Positions 60,096-64,000 of a DNA stretch of 64,000 nucleotides are shown one piece after another. This DNA is from Bog-473 sp963821755 (GTDB lineage Bacteria > Actinomycetota > Acidimicrobiia > Acidimicrobiales > RAAP-2). The number at the start of each line of letters is the position of its first letter. Within the stretch, counting starts at the first letter, position 1. Below the pieces are notes generated by a model. That model saw nothing but the letters and a program-made list of their open reading frames with translations, had not been told where the DNA came from and did no database searches. Location: contig CAWGEX010000002.1 in assembly GCA_963821755.1 (NCBI GenBank), positions 558,001-622,000 of the forward strand, given 5' to 3'. The translations under genes were made by a program, and so were the position numbers.

Positions 60096-60992
60096 GTGGA
60101 GCCCTACGACGAGTTCGGGCTGTTTTCCGAGAATGCGGCCGAGTACGGCCTGCCCTATCCCGGCCCCCCGGCGGTCCGCCGGGTCGAGGTTGCGGTCTCA
60201 CCCGGGCGCCAGGTCAGCAGCCTGGTCTGGGGAACTACCCCGCCTGAACTGGTCCTGGTGCACGGTGGGGCACAGAACGCTCACACCTGGGACACGGTGG
60301 CCTTGGCGCTCAACCGGCCCCTGCTGGCCATCGACCTTCCGGGGCACGGCCACTCCGACGGCGGCCCCGACGGTTCACTGTCCGTGACGTCCAACGGAGC
60401 CGACCTGGCCACGGTGATTGCCGAACTGGCCCCCGACGCGGTGGGCGTAGTGGGGATGTCGCTGGGCGGGCTCTCGAGCATCGCGTTGGCCGCGCAGGCG
60501 CCCCAACTGGTCCGTTCCCTCGTCCTGGTCGATGTCACCCCGGGAGTCAACGCGGAGAGGTCGGCTCCCATCACCTCGTTCATCGACGGCCCGACCAGCT
60601 TCGCCAACTTCGACGAGTTGCTCGCCCGGACCATTGAGCACAACCCGACCCGTACGGAATCGTCGCTCCGCCGCGGCATTTTGCACAACGCGGTGCAGCG
60701 TGAGGACGGCAGCTGGGTGTGGCGCTACGCCCGCTTTCGAGACGGTGAATCTGGCCGGCGCCCCGAGTTCGAGGACTTGTGGGGTGCCATCTCGGGACTG
60801 CGTGTTCCACTGATGTTGGTGCGGGGTCTGGCGTGGTCGGTGGTCAGCGATGAGAACGTCGAAGAGCTCTTGCGCCGTCAGCCGACCTGCATCGTGGTGG
60901 GAGTCGAGGGAGCGGGTCACAGTATTCAGGGTGATCGACCGTTGGAGTTGGCCGACATCCTGTCCGACTTCCTCTTCCACCGGGCTCGGTAG
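60096..60992 (+). CDS. alpha/beta-hydrolase fold protein
   Basis: A 298-residue alpha/beta-hydrolase: ELVLVHGGAQNAHTWDTV (oxyanion), LAIDLPGHGHSDGG, nucleophile in GMSLGGLSS, VLVDVTPGV, and the histidine in EGAGHSIQGDRP. This pattern fits lipase, haloperoxidase-like or C-C hydrolase members; the acid residue is not clear. GTG 60096 was chosen from the -10 and because the upstream frame overlaps glmU. It is divergent from glmU and in line with two further plus-strand genes, which suggests a three-gene unit. Confidence 0.88.
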   Translation: MEPYDEFGLFSENAAEYGLPYPGPPAVRRVEVAVSPGRQVSSLVWGTTPPELVLVHGGAQNAHTWDTVALALNRPLLAIDLPGHGHSDGGPDGSLSVTSNGADLATVIAELAPDAVGVVGMSLGGLSSIALAAQAPQLVRSLVLVDVTPGVNAERSAPITSFIDGPTSFANFDELLARTIEHNPTRTESSLRRGILHNAVQREDGSWVWRYARFRDGESGRRPEFEDLWGAISGLRVPLMLVRGLAWSVVSDENVEELLRRQPTCIVVGVEGAGHSIQGDRPLELADILSDFLFHRAR

Positions 60993-61009
60993 CCGTCTTG
61001 GATCGACAC

Positions 61010-61363
61010 ATGTGGTTCTCGCGTCGGGCCGTCGGGCTCCATGTGCTCATTGTCGTCATCGTCCCCGTCTTCGCCGCGCTCTGTGTCTGGCAGGTGCGCC
61101 GCGCCCTAGGGGGGAACGAGCTGAGTTGGGCCTACGTCTTTGAGTGGCCCTTCTTCGCCGGCTACGCCATCTACATGTGGTGGCGCTTCATCCACGAGGC
61201 GCCACCCGACGCGTCGGCATCGGCATCGGCATCGGCCTCGGCCTCGGTCCGGTCGGTCGAAGCTGACCCGGTGGCCGACCGCAACGAGGCCGCTGAACGC
61301 GCCGCCTACAACAACTACCTGGCCGAGCTGGCGGCGCGGGACAAACCCAAGCAGTGGCGTTGA
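61010..61363 (+). CDS. small two-helix membrane protein with conserved actinobacterial pattern
   Basis: A 117-residue protein with two transmembrane helices (VLIVVIVPVFAALCVWQVRRAL and VFEWPFFAGYAIYMWWRFI), separated by GGNELSWAY, a low-complexity Ala-Ser stretch coded by GCATCG-type repeats, and the C-terminal ending YNNYLAELAARDKPKQWR, which recurs in a widespread actinobacterial family of unknown function. ATG 61010 is preceded by a GGA; TTG 60998 is also possible. It ends four bases before the GNAT gene. Confidence 0.8.
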   Translation: MWFSRRAVGLHVLIVVIVPVFAALCVWQVRRALGGNELSWAYVFEWPFFAGYAIYMWWRFIHEAPPDASASASASASASVRSVEADPVADRNEAAERAAYNNYLAELAARDKPKQWR

Positions 61364-61367
61364 GGGA

Positions 61368-61880
61368 GTGCTCGTTCGACCGGCGGCGGCACCTGACGTG
61401 CCCGCCATCACTGACATCGCCAACGCACTGGTCGAGACCAGCACGGTGGAGTGGTCGGAAACCCCCCACACCGTCCCTGACCGCGAAGCGTGGCTCGGTG
61501 ACCAGGCGTCGGCCGGCCATCCTGTTCTCGTCGCGGTCGACGACGACGTGGTGGTGGGGTGGGCCACCTACGGGGACTTTCGAGACACCGGGCGCTGGCC
61601 CGGATATCGCTTTACCGTCGAGCATTCGGTCCACGTCGCCGAGAGCCATTGGGGGCGCGGCGTCGGCCGGGCGCTGATGGTCGCGCTGGTCGAGACCGCC
61701 CGTCGGGCCGGCAAACGTGTGATGGTGGCCGCCATCGATGCCGGCAACGTCGGCTCGATCGAGTTTCACGCCCGGCTGGGCTTTGTCGAAGTGGGACGGA
61801 TGCCGGGCGTTGGCGACAAATGGGGGCAACGGCTCGACCTGGTCCTGATGCAGCTCGACCTGTCGCGGCCCCTGGGTTGA
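61368..61880 (+). CDS. GNAT N-acetyltransferase, phosphinothricin-acetyltransferase-like
   Basis: A 170-residue acetyltransferase: VLVRPAAAPDVPAITDIANALVE, FRDTGRWPGYRFTVEHSVHVAESHWGRGVGRALM (acetyl-CoA loop), AAIDAGNVGSIEFHARLGFVEVG and DLVLMQLDL. This is the Pat/Bar-like group that acetylates amino groups of small molecules such as amino acid analogues, including methionine sulfone or sulfoximine. The GTG at 61368 follows the preceding stop by four bases, so translation is probably coupled. It is the last high-GC gene before the accessory edge. Confidence 0.9.
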   Translation: MLVRPAAAPDVPAITDIANALVETSTVEWSETPHTVPDREAWLGDQASAGHPVLVAVDDDVVVGWATYGDFRDTGRWPGYRFTVEHSVHVAESHWGRGVGRALMVALVETARRAGKRVMVAAIDAGNVGSIEFHARLGFVEVGRMPGVGDKWGQRLDLVLMQLDLSRPLG

Positions 61881-61947
61881 GCCGGGCCGTGGGTGTGGCC
61901 GTGGCCGGCCGCCTGGTCTGCGGGACCGCCCCGCCGCGCCTGCGTTG

Positions 61948-61975
61948 CTCCGGGGGGAGGGCTCGAACCTCCAAC
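61948..61975 (-). other. tRNA 3'-end remnant, candidate attachment site
   Basis: On the minus strand this reads as a T-arm (stem GGAGG/CCTCC, loop TTCGAGC) followed by a 7-base acceptor strand CCCCGGA, a discriminator G and CA. No matching anticodon arm, D-arm or 5' acceptor strand (TCCGGGG) follows on the expected side. A lone tRNA 3' end next to a change in base composition is what an integrated element leaves at its border. Confidence 0.4.
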
Positions 61976-61982
61976 ATACGAT

Positions 61983-62755
61983 ATGGAGCGACAGTGGTCC
62001 GGAGTGGCCAAGCGAGTCCGTGATCGCGCTTCCGGCAACTTGCTCGCGGGAGATGACGCTCCCTACAACCAATACAACGCGGCGCTCTTCCAGGAGCGGT
62101 TCCATCCCAAAATCCCAATAGAAGGTCTCTCGGTGTTGGACGTAGGCTGCGGCCCTGGTGCGAAGCTCCGCTGGATGACGGAGCAGCATCCTGGACGCGT
62201 AGTGGGATGTGACCAATCATCAGAGATGGTCAACCTGGCCAAGCGCAACGCCCCTGAAGCAGAAATCATTCAGATTGACGGCGAGAACCTGCCCTTTGCG
62301 GACAAAGAGTTCGATGTCGTCACCACGACCACGGTGCTCCAACACAACCCTGACGATCGGCGGGCAAAATTGCTCGGTGAGATCTGTCGAGTCAGCGCAA
62401 AAGACGTCTTCCTCTTTGAGGACACCCCAGTGGAGATGCCTCCGCCCACAACAACAGCGGGGCCTTACAGAACTTCTTTGGTCGCCCAGTCGGCTGGTAT
62501 GCAGGGGTGTGCTCCTGCCACGGCTTCGAGCCGATCGAGATTGACCGGCTGGAGACGTTCGTGAGCCGGACTGTGTTCATGCGGCTCTGGGGTCACCTCA
62601 ACCGAGGTCATCGGAATGAGGGAGAGGGGTTTTCAAGGCTGCATCTCGCTATCGAGAAGCGGACCCTACCAATCACAAAACGTCTCGACCGAATAATCAG
62701 GAGTCCCGGCGGCGAAAACACCATGATGCACTTCCGGCGAGGAACTGCGAGGTAA
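61983..62755 (+). pseudogene. class I SAM-dependent methyltransferase, frameshifted
   Basis: A methyltransferase broken by a one-base shift near 62440-62450. The first part (ATG 61983) has YNQYNAALFQERF, VLDVGCGPGAKLRWM (SAM motif I), GCDQSSEMVNLAKRNAP, FADKEFDVVTTTTVLQH; it reads on in a non-family frame to a stop at 62564. From 62447 the other frame continues HNNSGALQNFFGRPVGWYA and FEPIEIDRL through HFRRGTAR to the TAA at 62755. Both parts fit one UbiE-like enzyme of roughly 257 residues. GC content is clearly lower than in the genes to the left. A sequencing error is an alternative. Confidence 0.75.
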
Positions 62756-63120
62756 CGGACTGAGTGGCCTACGGTGCATTACCGAGTGACACCGAAGTGC
62801 CGAAGTGGGGCAGGCTTTGTCGCTTCCGTCGTAGGCTGGCGGCCGGATGTGGAACCGTAAGGTCGTTGAGAAGTGGGCCAACGTGACGGGGCGCGACGAT
62901 TGTGGGCCAATGATAAGCGATACGTCTTGGGCAACGGTCGTCGTCGCCGGCCTGGGCATCATCGGCACCGGTGCAGGAGCAGATGACTACGGCGAGGTTG
63001 AACTTGTTGACCTCTATACATGTGACGATCACTGGATTCCAAGCGACCAACCGTTCGCGTCAGCTGGAGGAGCCAGCGACTCCTGGACGAGCCCGACGAT
63101 AGCTGGACGCAGGGCGAGCC
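62756..63120. other. 365-base region without a recognisable gene
   Basis: Both strands carry open frames (for example plus 62847-63197 with VVVAGLGIIGTGAGADD), but none shows a ribosome site, domain pattern or codon use that would support a protein. Base composition is lower in GC, as in the flanking genes. Confidence 0.4.
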
Positions 63121-63655
63121 TTGCGTATCAGACATATCATGAGCGCATGGCTCAATATCACGGCGGGTTGTCATGGGCCGGCCCCAGATCCGGCTGAAGG
63201 CGAACTCTCGCTGGACGATGACCGGATCGAGGTGATCAAGATGGTCAGCACGGTCCTAAAGAAGTACAAAGAGACGGTCGTGACGATTCAAGTTAAGGCT
63301 ATCGAATGCGTCGAAATCACTAGTGAACAGGTCGCCAGGTCAAGGTTCCTCACCTTTGGCGGGACTCTCTAAAGGTGCCGTAGATCGAGGCACCCTGATC
63401 GTCCATCTCAAGAGCGGGCAGGCGGGCTACTTCTCCATCAATGACTATTCCCAGCGCGAAATTCTGGGAAAGATCACGCCTTGGCTGCGCAGTACGCAAA
63501 TCCGGGTTGGGACGCCGTCGTCCAAGAGTCCGACGCCCGCGAGCTCCAATCCCATATCCGTCGCCGACGAGATTGCCAAACTCGGAGCATTGAAGGCCCA
63601 GGGACTCCTGTCTGAGGAGGAGTTTGCCGCGCAGAAGGCGAAGCTGCTCGCCTAG
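63121..63655 (+). pseudogene. SHOCT-domain protein, probably frameshifted
   Basis: Two overlapping frames look like one protein. The first ends KAIECVEITSEQVARSRFLTFGG; shifting frame near 63350 continues LSKGAVDRGTLIVHLKSGQAGYF. The strand-rich middle resembles a bacterial PH-like domain, and the final residues (ISVADEIAKLGALKAQGLLS) match the SHOCT motif of short C-terminal helical domains. The N-terminal start is unclear; an ATG at 63121 or 63139 is possible. It lies in the lower-GC edge with the broken methyltransferase. If the shift is real, the gene is inactive. Confidence 0.5.
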
Positions 63656-63821
63656 TGACTGAGGCTCTATCGCCTTCGCCACCCCATACGGCACCGATAC
63701 TTTCCCAGATCCGTCAGACGGGCTCGGAAGAATTGGTGGCGAGTGAGGCACCTGAGGCCGTGAGCTACACGTGGCGGGTGCGACCGACGTGTGCTGAAGG
63801 ATCTTGGGCTGTGATCGAAGA

Positions 63822-64000
63822 TTGAGCGCACCAAGCATTACGGCGGTAAAGACTCTTTTTGCCCACTCGCGCAACACATGTTTCTTCACTCGGTGCGAGG
63901 AAAACCTCACGCGCGCTGAGTGGGCTCAGGTGAACGCGGAAGTTGCGCACATCAAAGGAGAAAAGCCGACGAGTGCGCGATATGACCCGGCGCTCGACGG
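63822..64000 (+). CDS. HNH-nuclease-like protein, N-terminal fragment (runs off the window)
   Basis: A TTG at 63822 opens a frame to the window edge: LSAPSITAVKTLFAHSRN, then TCFFTRCEENLTRAEW and AEVAHIKGEKPTSARYDPAL. The C-x(4)-C pair followed by a hydrophobic strand, AHI, and a P-x-ARYDP segment is the start of the beta-beta-alpha metal region of HNH-type nucleases found in restriction-like and stand-alone proteins. The second histidine would be beyond the window. No clear ribosome site; GAAG lies just upstream. It would be the third gene of the accessory edge. Confidence 0.55.
   Translation, partial: MSAPSITAVKTLFAHSRNTCFFTRCEENLTRAEWAQVNAEVAHIKGEKPTSARYDPALD

Noticed and set aside
61948..61975. 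Complete tRNA gene
   Set aside because: Only the T-arm and the 3' acceptor strand are present; the expected anticodon arm does not fold and no 5' acceptor strand is found nearby.
62847..63197. 116-codon plus-strand frame in the accessory edge
   Set aside because: No ribosome site, no domain pattern, and it overlaps the better-supported SHOCT frame at its end.

Overview
The window looks like a chromosomal segment of a high-GC actinobacterium, most plausibly a member of the Acidimicrobiia. That placement is an inference. It rests on high GC throughout, frequent GTG/TTG starts, GTGA/ATGA start-stop overlaps, coenzyme F420 genes (cofD, cofE), a Ctc-type L25, the enolase-FtsB-DUF501-Ppx and GlmU-Prs-L25-Pth-Mfd-MazG gene order, and many genes with a TANNNT -10 element about 6 bases before the start codon, which indicates leaderless mRNAs.

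Layout. 1-4070: acyl-CoA dehydrogenases (one cut by the window edge), a thiolase, a VOC protein and an SDR. 4134-21612: a cell-envelope and sugar-nucleotide region with a phosphosugar isomerase, a Trm112-like protein, phosphomannomutase, a CPBP protease, FtsH, an ECF sigma factor with a DUF4349 membrane partner, DUF5719 plus a giant GT2 membrane protein, a small unknown protein, a GDP-6-deoxymannose reductase and three coupled GT4 glycosyltransferases. 21654-25925: SDR, acyl-CoA ligase, and F420 genes cofD-cofE. 25991-30562: a minus-strand operon of DMT permease, BTAD regulator, anchored Thr-rich protein, sugar-nucleotide pyrophosphorylase and epimerase. 30792-36584: assorted metabolic and secreted proteins with a 13-copy 7-bp repeat. 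36701-36774: a tRNA-Leu(UAA) with an unusually short variable loop. 36917-45840: carboxylesterase, NlpC/P60 hydrolase, GT2, acyltransferase plus SDR-like protein, GNAT, class V aminotransferase, Ppx/GppA. 45927-60031: the conserved housekeeping block DUF501-ftsB-eno-[GT2]-mazG-foldase-mfd-pth-rplY-prs-glmU, almost all on the minus strand. 60096-61880: hydrolase, small membrane protein, GNAT. 61948-64000: a lower-GC accessory edge that begins at a tRNA 3'-end remnant and holds two frameshifted genes and the start of an HNH-type protein.

How the genes work together. Isomerase, phosphomannomutase and the NDP-sugar pyrophosphorylase could supply a GDP-mannose-type donor. Rmd would turn its 4-keto-6-deoxy product into GDP-D-rhamnose, and the three GT4 enzymes beside rmd could polymerise it. 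The GDP-mannose 4,6-dehydratase that this needs is not in the window. The right-hand block serves core growth: PRPP and UDP-GlcNAc supply, translation recycling, transcription-coupled repair, nucleotide sanitation, glycolysis and division. GlmU lacks its acetyltransferase half and CofE lacks the C-terminal reductase domain found in mycobacterial FbiB, so both pathways must be completed by genes elsewhere. No phage, transposase or CRISPR array was seen.
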